Positions 8,445-18,558 of a stretch of 64,000 nucleotides of DNA are shown in pieces (position 1 is the stretch's first letter; each line of letters starts with the position of its first letter). A model generated the notes under the pieces. It did no database searches and was not told the origin of the DNA. It was given only the letters and a program-made list of their open reading frames with translations. This DNA is from Allotamlana fucoidanivorans (GTDB lineage Bacteria; Bacteroidota; Bacteroidia; Flavobacteriales; Flavobacteriaceae): NCBI RefSeq assembly GCF_006265225.1, contig NZ_VDCS01000006.1, positions 124,001-188,000 on the forward strand, read 5' to 3'. The translations under genes were made by a program, and so were the position numbers.

Positions 8445-10751
8445 TTACGGCTTTACTTCAAGATTATCGAATAAATTACCATCATATGAGCTTCCTAACA
8501 TTACATAACCAGACTTTTTGTTATGGCTAACTTTTGTTATGGTATGACCATCCACAAAAGCTTCTATTGCTTTGTCCTTGAATGTCAATTTCAATTGATG
8601 CCATACATTACCATCAAAATTTTCAATGCTCCCTTTTGCAAGGGTCTGCTTATCGAAAACTAGCGTCCAATTTCCGTTTTTTTCAAGCATGAATCTATAA
8701 CCTTTCAAATAACTCCCTTGAACACGACCGCCCAGTTCTACATTACCACCCTCTATAAAAACATCTACACTACAGGTAAAATTCGTCCATGTTACATCAC
8801 CAATCAACGTATTGGGTTTTATGTTTGAACGGCGATACACGCGCATCCAATCATAACCTTGCTCCGGATTTATTTGCTTTAAACAATTGGTTCCATCTTC
8901 TTTTTGTACAATTTCAAAACTACCTGTTTGGTCTGAATGGTATTTTGGTAAGTCACCAACTTTCCGGTCCTCATAATCTTCTTTATACGGGAATGGAAAT
9001 GGTGTTTCTTCCGGTATACTGTATTCTCCTTTTTGTTGACCTGTTGTTGTTGTTAATGAATAAATACACTTAGGGTCTAGTTTAATTGTGAATAAACCGT
9101 TCTTTGGCTCTATGCTTTCAAGCTGAACAAACTGTTCTTCTTCGCTCGATTTCCAAATATTTACAAGGGTTTTAGACAAACCTTCTTCAATCGCTACTTC
9201 AATAGTCTCAGGTTCTTCAGTACAGATAATCATACTCCAGTCTGAACCATTTTTATTTTTCATGGTAACACAACTACCTTTATAAGTTGACGCATCAAAC
9301 AATCCACAAGCTTCATCTAAATATTGCCAATCATTAGCCTCCGCAAATTGTGTGGTATGAGCAGTAGCCCAAATTGTTGGCCACACTTCATAATAGCCAC
9401 TCCAAGGATTGTTGGCTTTCATGGCTCCTGCTTTATCCCAGGTTACCGATTTATAAATGGAGCCTATTGGCGCCCAAATTAGTGTTTTGGTTATTTTATC
9501 TCTAATATAAAACTTGTTGTATATACGCGCTAAATTCAAAGCTCCAGCTCCGCCCCAGTCCTTACCCGTCCAGCTCCAATCTTCACTAGCCCACAATGGC
9601 GTACCTGATGCTTTGGCCTTTGCTGTTGTTGGGCGCCCACGGCCATCTACCATATCTTCGGTAAACTCTCTGCCCGTAACGTAATGATACCCAGCAGCCT
9701 CAATAACTTTATCAAATTCGGGGTCCTTTTCCAATTCTTCAAATATTTGCCAGTCACCACTATTATCATCAGGCCCTTGAATCTTGACATTCTTATAACC
9801 CCTTGCATCTAACAAAGGACGTACTTCATTTACCAGCCAATCACGATCGGTATAGTTTTCATTCTCTGCTGCTGCTACCCAATCAATATCTAAATCCCAA
9901 TCCCTTTTTGCTACATCGAGGAACGTAACAAAATACTCCGCAGATTCTTTAGTATAAATATTAGATTTTAAATACCCTGGAAAACTCCATGGTAGATATT
10001 CCAAAATCATGTTGGGGTTCTTGTCTTTAGCCGCTCTCATAAGCCAAAACTCATAACCTCTAGAAATAGGATTCTTTAATTCTTCGCGCGTAATGGCATG
10101 AGATGGTTCAGAACCACAAGTAGAGTTTTCACCACCACCCATTTCTACTTTTAAATGCTGAAAGCCAGCACCAAATTTAGGTTTAAAAAGCATGTCGAGA
10201 ATATGGTCTCGGTATGGGTCTTTATAATCGTATAACAAATCGGTTGAAGCACCAGCACTTACACCACCAATACCTTCAAAAGTACGCCCTTCATCTTCTG
10301 GGCTTAAAGTAATTTTCACGACACCATTCTCTTGCTCAAAAACGGGAGGTTCAAAGGCTTTTTCTTGATTTACAATGTCTCCCATTTCAAACCAAGCAGG
10401 TTCGCTATGACACACTCCTCGATTATTGCCCCATACAGTAACTCTCCAGTATACTTTTTGTCCTGATCTTAAGGGTTCACCTAGATATTGGTATGGCCCT
10501 GTCTCTGACTTGCTAGTTGGTCCTGTATCCCAAAGATCTGGATACTTTAATTTCTCAATACTTGTGGCCATCATAATACGAAAACCGCCCTGTTCTTGAC
10601 TAATACTGTCCCCAATAAAAGTCCAGCTAAAAAATGGTCTAGCCGAAGTTATTCCCGTTGGGTTACTTTGTAATTCACATTTTAAATCTTTTACTTGAAT
10701 GACTTGCGCTGCAGAGCACAAACACCATAGGTAGATTACTATTTGCTTCAT
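8445..10751 (-). CDS. GH59-like glycosidase fused to a rhamnosidase-type N-terminal domain
   Basis: This 768-residue protein has a short signal peptide (about residues 1-15). Residues about 20-125 resemble the Fn3-like domain that opens GH78 rhamnosidases (FFSWTF, GGFRIMMATS, DLWDTG, VYWRVTVW). Residues about 145-620 resemble GH59 galactocerebrosidase: FEGIGGVSAGAST, VEMGGGENSTCGSEPSH, WSFPGYL, then AAENENY with Glu298 as candidate acid/base and PLWASEDWSW with Glu390 as candidate nucleophile. Residues about 630-768 look like a laminin-G/lectin-type domain (WHQLKLTFKDKAIEAFVDG), as in galactocerebrosidase. GH59 enzymes cleave beta-galactosides. A beta-galactosidase-like role in an ulvan-type locus is unexpected, so the real substrate is open. 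No PUL-type operator precedes it. Confidence 0.75.
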   Translation of the reverse strand: MKQIVIYLWCLCSAAQVIQVKDLKCELQSNPTGITSARPFFSWTFIGDSISQEQGGFRIMMATSIEKLKYPDLWDTGPTSKSETGPYQYLGEPLRSGQKVYWRVTVWGNNRGVCHSEPAWFEMGDIVNQEKAFEPPVFEQENGVVKITLSPEDEGRTFEGIGGVSAGASTDLLYDYKDPYRDHILDMLFKPKFGAGFQHLKVEMGGGENSTCGSEPSHAITREELKNPISRGYEFWLMRAAKDKNPNMILEYLPWSFPGYLKSNIYTKESAEYFVTFLDVAKRDWDLDIDWVAAAENENYTDRDWLVNEVRPLLDARGYKNVKIQGPDDNSGDWQIFEELEKDPEFDKVIEAAGYHYVTGREFTEDMVDGRGRPTTAKAKASGTPLWASEDWSWTGKDWGGAGALNLARIYNKFYIRDKITKTLIWAPIGSIYKSVTWDKAGAMKANNPWSGYYEVWPTIWATAHTTQFAEANDWQYLDEACGLFDASTYKGSCVTMKNKNGSDWSMIICTEEPETIEVAIEEGLSKTLVNIWKSSEEEQFVQLESIEPKNGLFTIKLDPKCIYSLTTTTGQQKGEYSIPEETPFPFPYKEDYEDRKVGDLPKYHSDQTGSFEIVQKEDGTNCLKQINPEQGYDWMRVYRRSNIKPNTLIGDVTWTNFTCSVDVFIEGGNVELGGRVQGSYLKGYRFMLEKNGNWTLVFDKQTLAKGSIENFDGNVWHQLKLTFKDKAIEAFVDGHTITKVSHNKKSGYVMLGSSYDGNLFDNLEVKP

Positions 10752-10932
10752 GATGTTATTTTGTAATTGTAAACGAACTGTTTTTCTTGCTTCATTACCC
10801 GTTGGTTATGGTATTGTTATTTAAACCTTGATGGATTTTTATTGATAGGTTCTTATCTAGATAATATTTTAAGGCTTTATTTTTATAGTTTACTGTTAAG
10901 GTTTGAACATGTTTTAAATGATTTTTTACTAG

Positions 10933-11184
10933 TCAACCACCACGTACTTTAATGATATAATCTATGGTTGACCATGAGACATCTTCTTGAAAACTTTGCA
11001 ATAACTGCTCGATATTGGTGTCATCTCTTTCTTCATTAACATAATACTCCAATACATTGTTATGGAATTGTACTAAATCAGATGGATATTGAACGTCTAA
11101 ACCAAATCTTTCTTCAAAATTATCGCAATTATTTATAGTAATTAGTGTAAGTACCATGAACAGAAAGGTTCTGTATGACCTCAT
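10933..11184 (-). CDS. Small exported hypothetical protein (83 aa)
   Basis: The 83-residue frame starts with MRSYRTFLFMVLTLITINNC, which looks like a signal sequence with a loose lipobox (Cys20). An acidic, helix-prone tail follows (NNVLEYYVNEERDDTNIEQLLQ ends near residue 65). I do not recognise the family. It lies between the GH2 gene (185 bp upstream) and the GH59-like gene (181 bp downstream), and neither gap holds a convincing promoter or terminator. It could be the last gene of the GH2 transcript, or a remnant of a longer lipoprotein. Confidence 0.4.
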   Translation of the reverse strand: MRSYRTFLFMVLTLITINNCDNFEERFGLDVQYPSDLVQFHNNVLEYYVNEERDDTNIEQLLQSFQEDVSWSTIDYIIKVRGG

Positions 11185-11368
11185 TTAAAACTCATATTTA
11201 TTTTATTTCCATAGCTTTTCAAGTGATTCGCACGTCTTTTTTTAACCTGTTATCGTCTTCTAGAAGAGCTCTATCTATCCCTTTCCATCTCTATTACAAC
11301 TAAACATCATCAATAGAACGTTAACCAATAGCAATATGCTAATAATTGTTATTATAGTATACATGCTC

Positions 11369-14300
11369 TTAATCTATAAACAACTCATCAATAAACGGAG
11401 CACTTTCTCCAGTGGTTTCTAGCTTGATATTGTTTGCTCCAGATTGCAGAACGATGATGGTTGGTACAAACTTCCATTCTTTTTCCCAACCGCCTGTTGC
11501 TTTAAATTCTATATCTCTTACATATTCATCATTTACATACAATTTCATTGGGTGTAATTTCCGTTCATTATTATGCATGTATCTAAAACGAATACTGTAA
11601 TCTCCAGGTTCGCCGTCATTTTCTTGGTACCAGGTAATAGACCCTTCGCCGCCTTTAAAATCAACAAAACCTGAGCCTTTAAATCTGTGTGCGCCTGTAC
11701 TTGCTTGTGCTGTTCCTGTTAAAATGCCATCTTCCGCAGAAATATTCACACCTCTCCCAATCCACATATCAGCAGAATGTTCGTCGCCCCAAAACAAACC
11801 TTCGCTTTTACCAAAGGTTTCTTCCATAGACAAAACAGTTTTACCATTTTGTTTGACAATAGCTTTTACAGTTGTGCCATCTTCCACTTTAAAAGCACCC
11901 TTGTATCGCTTTCCTGTTATTTCTGGGTCACTGCCATCAACAGTATAATTAATCTCTAAATCTGAAATATTAGCTTCTTTTAAAATAGAAATCTGATTAA
12001 CAGATATAGTAATCATATTGGAAGTATACAAGGATTTATCACCTAAAATAGCACCGGAAAACACGGATGCTGATTTCCCATTTGGTAAAGCTCTCAGGAA
12101 TAAACGTGTTTTTCCGAAGAATAAACTTCTGAAATCAGATTTGGTACGACTTGTAGGATCGATAGGATTTCCATTTTCCATTGAAATCTTTTTCACATCG
12201 CCGGAAATATGATAATACACTTTGTTTTCGCCGTATGGATACAAATTATTTTGAGCATCTAAACTTTCTGAGGTGATAATAAAACATGAATTAAATCCGT
12301 CTTCTGCCTCTAATTTTTCCAGAGAGGATTTCAGTTTTGAAGGCTGGGCACTTGTTCTAAACGAGGTACGTTTCACTTCTTTGCCATCAATATAAGCAAC
12401 AGCTTCAAGTTTACCTTCTTGGTAAGGCACCATCCACTCGCATTGCATTTCATTCCAAACGGTTCCCGGTTTATCTTTCCCTAAAGATTTTCCGTTTAAG
12501 AAGAGTTCCACCTCTTCGGTGTTCGAATATACCCAAACCGGAATTACTGTGCCTTTCTCCATTCTTGGATGCGACCAATGCGGTAACATGTGAATCATAG
12601 GTTCTGTGGTCCATTGGCTTTGGTAGAAATAGTATAAATCTTTTTCAAAACCAGCCACATCAAGAGCACCACCCATAAAGAGGTTAAAAGGCAAACCACC
12701 ATGTACTAAACCTGCTTCGCCGTAATAATCGAAACCAGTCCAACGGTAATGTCCACTATGCCATGGAGTATCACGCATCACTTCCCAATATTTTCTTGCT
12801 GAAACGCGTACCGTAGCATTATCATAAGAAGAATTGAAACGTTGTTTTCTGTTTCGCCAATCCTTGGGGTTTAAACCTTCGTAAAAGAAAATTTCCTTTT
12901 CTGTGAGATTTGGCAATTCATAAGTACCAGGCAATTCATTATCGCGCCACCAGGTATGGGTTCTGTAATAACCTCTGGTTTGCCAGGTATGAGGCGCTTC
13001 GGTAGAAATAAATGGTTTTTCTAACTCTATTTCATTTTGTCTATCTATGAACGATTTTGTTTCCGACCCGCCATTTACGCCTTGTATATCCATATCTTCA
13101 GGATTTCCAGCTCCTGAAGTAAATAAACGTGTTGGGTCTAGAGATTTACCAAAGCTAACCAATTCTGGCGCCACATCGCTGTGCGTTTCATTACCTAAAC
13201 TCCAAACAAAAATGCTGGGGTGGTTACGGTCTCTGGTAATCCATTCGGTTACATCACGCTGCCACCATTCATCAAAGGCTTGTTTACCGTAATCTTCAGC
13301 TGCTTTTTTATGCCAGCCATCAAAAATTTCATCCATAACCAGTAAACCAATTTCATCACAGATATCGTAAAACATAGGTGGTGTTGGGTTATGCGACGGA
13401 CGAATTGTATTAATACCCATGTCTTTTAACAACTGTAGTTTCCACCGTAAAAGCGGTTTAGTCCACGCCCCACCAACAGGGCCACCTTCCCAGTGTTCAC
13501 AAACACCTTTCAGCTTTACATTTTCGCCATTAAGCCAAAATCCGGTTTCTGATTTCCATTCTACGGTTTTGAATCCGAAAATCGTTTCAACCTCATCAAT
13601 GATTTTCTTCCCTTTTTTTACTCTGGTAATGGCTTTGTATAAGGTTGGTGTTTCTGGACTCCATAAATTCGGATTTTCAACCTCAACAACTAAGGTGTTT
13701 TTGGCATATTTAATCTTTGCTTTTTCTGTGTTTAGAAGCGTTCCGTCTGGCGCATAAATTTCAACCTCATAATCTAAATTTTTAAGATTTCCGTTAACTT
13801 CAGCATCAATATTTACCGCTGCTTTATCAGCTTCTATAGTTGGCGTAGTAATAAAAATACTATTCGGTTTAAAATGTGTTGGATTTACCTCAATGAGCTT
13901 AACGGCCGCATAAATTCCACATGGATGATACCACCTGGCTGAAGGTTCTAAACTATTATCAACCCGAACGGCGATGCTGTTTTGGCCTTCTTTTAAATAT
14001 TTTGAAATGTCATACCTAAAACTAATATAACCATAAGGGCGCTTGCCCAAATGCTGCCCATTTACATAAACATCACTATTCATGTAAACACCATCAAAAT
14101 TAATGTATGTGATTTTTGATAAGCTCGCTTTTGAGACTTCAAAATTCTTACGATACCAACCAATACCGCCATCATGGTAACCACCACCTTGGCCTTGATC
14201 CCCACCTTTTCTTACGCCTTTTTCAAAAGACCAATCGTGGGGAATATTTAAATTTTTCCAAGTGGAATTATCAAAAGTTTCTTCTGAAAATGATGGGTCA

Positions 14301-14422
14301 TCTTCAAGGATAAAATACCAATTGTCATTAAAACTCTTTACTTGGCGTTGGGCATAACCAAAGGCTACACAAACTACTACAAATAAGACAGTTACGGATT
14401 TTCTCATGGGTTTGTTGTTCAA
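11369..14422 (-). CDS. GH2-family glycoside hydrolase with C-terminal carbohydrate-binding-like domain
   Basis: This is a 1017-residue enzyme. The signal peptide begins at Met6 (MRKSVTVLFVVVCVAFGYAQ), so the ATG at 14405-14407 is an alternative start. Domains run in GH2 order: sugar-binding jelly roll (about 28-178, GIGWYRKNF, GVYMNSDVYVNG), immunoglobulin-like domain (about 185-285), and TIM barrel (about 290-600). The acid/base Glu412 is in SLGNET and the nucleophile Glu475 in ISTEAPH. GH2 C-terminal Ig-type domains follow, then a YTVDGSDPE segment (chitobiase C-like), and finally a beta-sandwich at about 865-1017 of CBM6-like appearance. Known activities are beta-galactosidase, beta-glucuronidase and related; the sequence alone does not settle which. 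It has its own operator-bearing promoter and lies 155 bp after the frameshifted sulfatase. Confidence 0.88.
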   Translation of the reverse strand: MNNKPMRKSVTVLFVVVCVAFGYAQRQVKSFNDNWYFILEDDPSFSEETFDNSTWKNLNIPHDWSFEKGVRKGGDQGQGGGYHDGGIGWYRKNFEVSKASLSKITYINFDGVYMNSDVYVNGQHLGKRPYGYISFRYDISKYLKEGQNSIAVRVDNSLEPSARWYHPCGIYAAVKLIEVNPTHFKPNSIFITTPTIEADKAAVNIDAEVNGNLKNLDYEVEIYAPDGTLLNTEKAKIKYAKNTLVVEVENPNLWSPETPTLYKAITRVKKGKKIIDEVETIFGFKTVEWKSETGFWLNGENVKLKGVCEHWEGGPVGGAWTKPLLRWKLQLLKDMGINTIRPSHNPTPPMFYDICDEIGLLVMDEIFDGWHKKAAEDYGKQAFDEWWQRDVTEWITRDRNHPSIFVWSLGNETHSDVAPELVSFGKSLDPTRLFTSGAGNPEDMDIQGVNGGSETKSFIDRQNEIELEKPFISTEAPHTWQTRGYYRTHTWWRDNELPGTYELPNLTEKEIFFYEGLNPKDWRNRKQRFNSSYDNATVRVSARKYWEVMRDTPWHSGHYRWTGFDYYGEAGLVHGGLPFNLFMGGALDVAGFEKDLYYFYQSQWTTEPMIHMLPHWSHPRMEKGTVIPVWVYSNTEEVELFLNGKSLGKDKPGTVWNEMQCEWMVPYQEGKLEAVAYIDGKEVKRTSFRTSAQPSKLKSSLEKLEAEDGFNSCFIITSESLDAQNNLYPYGENKVYYHISGDVKKISMENGNPIDPTSRTKSDFRSLFFGKTRLFLRALPNGKSASVFSGAILGDKSLYTSNMITISVNQISILKEANISDLEINYTVDGSDPEITGKRYKGAFKVEDGTTVKAIVKQNGKTVLSMEETFGKSEGLFWGDEHSADMWIGRGVNISAEDGILTGTAQASTGAHRFKGSGFVDFKGGEGSITWYQENDGEPGDYSIRFRYMHNNERKLHPMKLYVNDEYVRDIEFKATGGWEKEWKFVPTIIVLQSGANNIKLETTGESAPFIDELFID

Positions 14423-14438
14423 TAGAATTTAATACTAC

Positions 14439-14498
14439 CAAATTTAACCGTTCTACACAAAGAAATAATCCTGTTGTGTCCTGTACTATCATGTAAAA
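14439..14498 (-). promoter_or_regulatory. Promoter with triple direct-repeat operator, GH2 gene
   Basis: Three 10-bp units run head to tail on the coding strand: TTTTACATGA (14489-14498), TAGTACAGGA (14479-14488) and CACAACAGGA (14469-14478). A perfect -7 box TAAATTTG lies at 14439-14446, 22 bp further on and 16 bp before the ATG. This is the clearest copy of the element in the window and the only one with three units. Confidence 0.7.
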
Positions 14499-14577
14499 CT
14501 TTTATTTTTCCACTTTTCGCAAAGAAGTCTTATTCACGCTAATTTTTTATCAGATTTACAATTAAACCCTAAACTAT

Positions 14578-16033
14578 TTATTTCCTTGGTAAATCATTTT
14601 GTAAAAATGGTGCTGCATCTCTAGGAAATTGCTTTGCCATAAGGGCTTTCATTTTTTCTTCTACCGCTTGAAAAGCCTCTTGTCCTGATAGATTTTCAAA
14701 AGAAAGCAAGCTATTTTTATGCTCGTATAATTCGGCACTAAGAATCTCATGAGTTTTAGAGTTACGCCATTCTGTATAGCGCCATTGCCCATCGGTAACC
14801 GTGCATCCCATGATATCTTTTCCTCTGGCATAGACGCTTGAAGCCATCTCATCAAATGGTGTATTGGGTTGCTGCAAAACGGGTAAAATGCTTCGCCCAT
14901 CAAATTTAGGCCCTTTGATGCCACATAAATCGGTTAAGGTTGGAAAAATATCAACATTTTCCACTAAAGCATCAGAAGTTTTACCACGACTAGCTTGTGC
15001 ATGACTTCGCTCTCTGCTGATAATTAGAGGCACACGAACATCAATTTCCATATTAGAATGCTTACACCAAGTACCGTATTCGCCAATTTTATAACCGTGA
15101 TCACTCATAAAAATAATCATGGTATTATCTCGTAATTCTAAGGTTTCCAGGGTTTGCAAAACTTTACCAACTTGAGCGTCCATATAACTCACAGCGGCAT
15201 GGTAACCGTGTATTAACCTACGGGTAATATCATCGTTTAAAGGATCTTCCTCAGGAATACCATGATATCCTTTAAGCTCGCCCCATTTGCTCAAGGCCAA
15301 TCTGTACACATCCTTTGGTTTTTCTTTAGAAGGTATATTGAACTTGCTTGGCTCGTGTAAATTCCAATACTTTTTGGGAGCATTAAAGGGCAAATGCGGT
15401 TTGGTAAACCCAACGAACATTAAAAACTTATCGTCTTTATATTTATGAAGCATTTTTATGGCACTTTGGGCAATTTCGCCATCGACGTAGGCTTCATCAG
15501 CAACATCAGCATCTTCAAAAGCTGGCCCTTTGGGATTCTTTTTTCCACTCGCTTCAAGCTCGGCTATAGCTTGTAAACTTTCTGGTTTCAAATAGCGTTT
15601 TGATGGTCTTACCACCAATTGCGACCAACTATCCTTATCATCGACAGTGTGATGATATACCTTACCTGTGCTTATGGTTTTGTAACCGTTTGGTTTGAAT
15701 AATTGGGGTAATGTTACCACGTCTTTGTTTATTTTACGAAGTGGTGTGAAAATACTGTATATACCCAATGATTCTGGACGTAAACCGGTAAGCATACTCA
15801 TTCTAGACGGCGCGCAAATGGCTTGTTGTGCATAGGCTTTATTGAATTGTAAGCCTTCAGAAGCCAATTTATCAATATTGGGTGTAATTGCGGTCACTGC
15901 CGTAGCAACCCAGTTCGGTTCTTAAATCATCAATATAAAAAACTAGAATATTGGGTTGCTGGTTTTGCGCTTTTATGTTAAATCCGTTTAGTATAACGAA
16001 TACTAGTAATGCTATTTTACTACAAATTTTCAT
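14578..16033 (-). pseudogene. S1_7-like (iduronate-2-sulfatase-like) sulfatase, frameshifted near the N-terminus
   Basis: Two frames together make one sulfatase. The first starts at the ATG at 16031-16033 with a signal peptide and [19 protein letters not shown], which holds the Asp pair that binds the metal, then runs into a TGA at 15872-15874. The second frame continues from about 15897 as [15 protein letters not shown], followed by the canonical signature [17 protein letters not shown] and [12 protein letters not shown], ending at 14578. Joining GCYG to VTAITPNID needs removal of one base and gives the usual spacing of this subfamily. The downstream frame alone (from a GTG at 15897, 439 residues) lacks the signal peptide and metal-binding Asp residues and should be inactive. 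Either the gene is broken, or the A near 15898 is a sequencing error. It is last in the GH78-GH43-sulfatase operon. Confidence 0.85.
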
Positions 16034-16072
16034 CGATTATTATTTGAAATGTACGTTAATCATTATAATTAT

Positions 16073-17599
16073 TTAATTTGACACTGGTCTTGGCGATTGT
16101 ACTCGAGGTTTGGAACTTCCAACATTTTTGAGCTTACCTTTGCCTTCGTTAAATCCCCAGAACGGAATAGCGTGCTTTTTCTCGTCAAAGGTGTAATTAT
16201 ATTTCTTTAAATAATATTCTCTTGGATGCACCTCATCGCCTATTTTTACTAGTTCTGCTTTTAGTTTTACGTCCAATGAATTTTGAAGCTCTTGCCATTC
16301 TGGTTTCCCCAACAGGTTCGTCATTTGAAACGGGTCTTTTACATTATCATACAGCATGCTTGGGCCATCGGGCGTTATAGCATAGGTATATTGTCTGGTG
16401 CGAATCGCTCTGTAGGGAGCATCGTTAAAATTAGCTCCAAAAGGTGCTACATTCATAACTAAAGCAGCGCGATCGACCTCAGGATCCGGATTTTTAATTA
16501 ATTCGGATAAATCTTCGCCTTCAATGGTTTCAGGAATACTAATATTTAAAAGGCCTAGTAGTGACGGTAAAATATCTGGAGTGTTTATGGGCGCATTAAC
16601 AACCGCTCCTTTTTGCTTATCAATACCAGGATATTTAATTAAAAATGGCACACGAATAGATTCATCCCAAGCCAATTGTTTCACAAAGGGTTTCACGCCG
16701 TGAGCGCCCATCATTTCGCCATGATCTGATGAAAACACGATGATGGTTTTTTCCGTTAAGCCTAAAGCATCTATTTCCTTAAGCAAACGGCCAATCGCCT
16801 CATCGGTAGCTGTGGCGTGTGCATAATAACCTTGAAGCTCTTCTCGGCATCTTTCTGCATATTTTTCGGTAATATTCGGGTTTAGCGTTAAACTATCTTT
16901 AGGATACATAGCTTTATATTTCTTAGGAGCCGAATTATGCGGATAGTGCGGTGTTGCAATTGATACAACCGCTAAGAATGGTTTTTCATCATTCGCATGC
17001 GCTTTCAGGTATTTTGCTGCGTCTTCAACAATGGCAAAAGGCGAATACTTATTCCAGTGTTTTAGTTCGGGGTTGTTATTATCATAATATGGCATTTTAG
17101 TGTAATTGTGTGAACACTCAAGACCTTTCCAAAACTGGAAACCTTGACGTCTTTCCTCCGGAATGTATGTTGAACGGCCGTGACCATCTAAATGCCATTT
17201 CCCCCAGTAGGCGGTGTTGTATCCAGCGTCTTTAAAAATTTCTGCCATGGTTAATTCTTCGGCTGGTAGATACACGTCATTGACAATCATTCCTGTAGTG
17301 GTAGGAAATCTTCCTGTAAACAAAGCCGCTCGGTGTGGCGTACAAACGGGCGTTACCGAAACCGCATTTGTAAAATTAACCGATTCTTGAGCGAAGTTAT
17401 CTAGATTTGGCGTTTTAACATCCGGGTTTCCATCATATCCCACAGCAGAACCGCGCCATTGATCGGTAAGAATATAAACAATGTTTGGTTTTTTGGTTTC
17501 TTGATTTTGATTGTTTTCGGCCTTTTCTGTCTGATTTTTGCACCCTGTTAAAAGGGCTAAAGCCATAAAAACGCTAACGGATAATATTTTAGTTTTCAT
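16073..17599 (-). CDS. S1-family sulfatase (lipoprotein)
   Basis: This 508-residue protein has lipobox Cys20 (LLTGC). Sulfatase landmarks are NIVYILTDQWRGSAVGY (39-54), KTPNLDNFA, the formylglycine signature CTPHRAALFTG with Cys86 and Arg90, AYWGKWHLDGHG, SIATPHYPH, and FSSDHGEMMGAHG. The first metal-ligand pair is Asp46-Gln47 rather than Asp-Asp, which is common in several S1 subfamilies. The subfamily was not settled from sequence alone. It should hydrolyse sulfate esters on oligosaccharides in the periplasm or at the membrane. It sits 17 bp after the GH43 gene and 39 bp before the frameshifted sulfatase. Confidence 0.93.
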   Translation of the reverse strand: MKTKILSVSVFMALALLTGCKNQTEKAENNQNQETKKPNIVYILTDQWRGSAVGYDGNPDVKTPNLDNFAQESVNFTNAVSVTPVCTPHRAALFTGRFPTTTGMIVNDVYLPAEELTMAEIFKDAGYNTAYWGKWHLDGHGRSTYIPEERRQGFQFWKGLECSHNYTKMPYYDNNNPELKHWNKYSPFAIVEDAAKYLKAHANDEKPFLAVVSIATPHYPHNSAPKKYKAMYPKDSLTLNPNITEKYAERCREELQGYYAHATATDEAIGRLLKEIDALGLTEKTIIVFSSDHGEMMGAHGVKPFVKQLAWDESIRVPFLIKYPGIDKQKGAVVNAPINTPDILPSLLGLLNISIPETIEGEDLSELIKNPDPEVDRAALVMNVAPFGANFNDAPYRAIRTRQYTYAITPDGPSMLYDNVKDPFQMTNLLGKPEWQELQNSLDVKLKAELVKIGDEVHPREYYLKKYNYTFDEKKHAIPFWGFNEGKGKLKNVGSSKPRVQSPRPVSN

Positions 17600-17616
17600 T
17601 ATTGAATTGAATCGTT

Positions 17617-18546
17617 TTATTCGGTAATTTTTTTAACACCTTCCTTAGTTGCGTATATCTCCTGAATGGTGCCGTCTTCATTATAATACAAATACTCTAT
17701 GCATGTATTTCTGCTAAATTTTGAACCGCCATTCCAATTTTGCCAATGGTAGAAAAAATAATCCTGTCCTTTATAATTAACAATGGAGTGATGATCTTGT
17801 CGTTGTTTGGGGTTTATACCGCCTTTGTATTCAAAAGGACCATAGGGGTTATCAGCCATTCCGTAAAAACCGCCTAATCCGGCATTGTACGAAAAATAGT
17901 AAACACCATTCCGCTTATGCATATAACTGGCTTCAAAAAAATTGGTGTTACCATATTCAATAGTTCTGGGTGCTTCAGCTAATTCTAAAAGATTATCTTT
18001 TAATCGTGCCACTTTAGGCTCACGAACACCCCAATACAAATACACTTTGCCATCATCATCTTCAAACACACAGGGGTCTAACCACTGTCCTTCAACCCCT
18101 TCAATCCATCCTATATCCTTAAAAGGGCCTTCCGGAACATCACTAACAGCCACGCCACAGCGCATATCTTCCTTTGATCCCGCTACGGAATGCGGATACA
18201 ATAAATAATACTTGTTATTCTTGTAAATGGCAGTTGGTGCCCACATCCAACCCTTAGCGCCCCAAGGGATATCTCTTGAGTGCAAAACTTCCCCGTAGTC
18301 TGTCCAATTTACCATATCGGTTGAAGAAAAGGCATGATAACCATCCATAGAATCATAAAAAGTGGCATCTTCCATGTCTTGTGAGGTGTACATCCAAACC
18401 TTGCCATCCTTCCAAATATGAGCCGACGGATCGGCGGTGCGAACATGACGAATTACTGGATTATTCTCTTCGTTTTGACTCACAGCCACAAATCCTGAAA
18501 ATAATAGCACTAAAACCCAAGTATAAGTAAAATGTAATTGTTGCAT
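17617..18546 (-). CDS. GH43-family glycosidase, single-domain, secreted
   Basis: This 309-residue protein has a signal peptide (about 1-23) and a five-bladed propeller of GH43 type. The catalytic triad is visible: base Asp39 in RTADPSAHIW, pKa-setting Asp157 in QWLDPCVF, and acid Glu205 in NFFEASYM. Typical activities are beta-xylosidase and alpha-L-arabinofuranosidase, with beta-galactosidase in some subfamilies. Xylose in ulvan makes xylosidase the likeliest guess. It lies 12 bp from the GH78 gene and 17 bp from the sulfatase gene, so it is tightly co-transcribed. Confidence 0.9.
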   Translation of the reverse strand: MQQLHFTYTWVLVLLFSGFVAVSQNEENNPVIRHVRTADPSAHIWKDGKVWMYTSQDMEDATFYDSMDGYHAFSSTDMVNWTDYGEVLHSRDIPWGAKGWMWAPTAIYKNNKYYLLYPHSVAGSKEDMRCGVAVSDVPEGPFKDIGWIEGVEGQWLDPCVFEDDDGKVYLYWGVREPKVARLKDNLLELAEAPRTIEYGNTNFFEASYMHKRNGVYYFSYNAGLGGFYGMADNPYGPFEYKGGINPKQRQDHHSIVNYKGQDYFFYHWQNWNGGSKFSRNTCIEYLYYNEDGTIQEIYATKEGVKKITE

Positions 18547-18558
18547 GATTAAAATGTT

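Noticed and set aside
16073-17599. Asp-Gln in place of the Asp-Asp metal pair as a sign of an inactive sulfatase
   Set aside because: The TDQxR form is common in active S1 subfamilies and every other landmark is intact.
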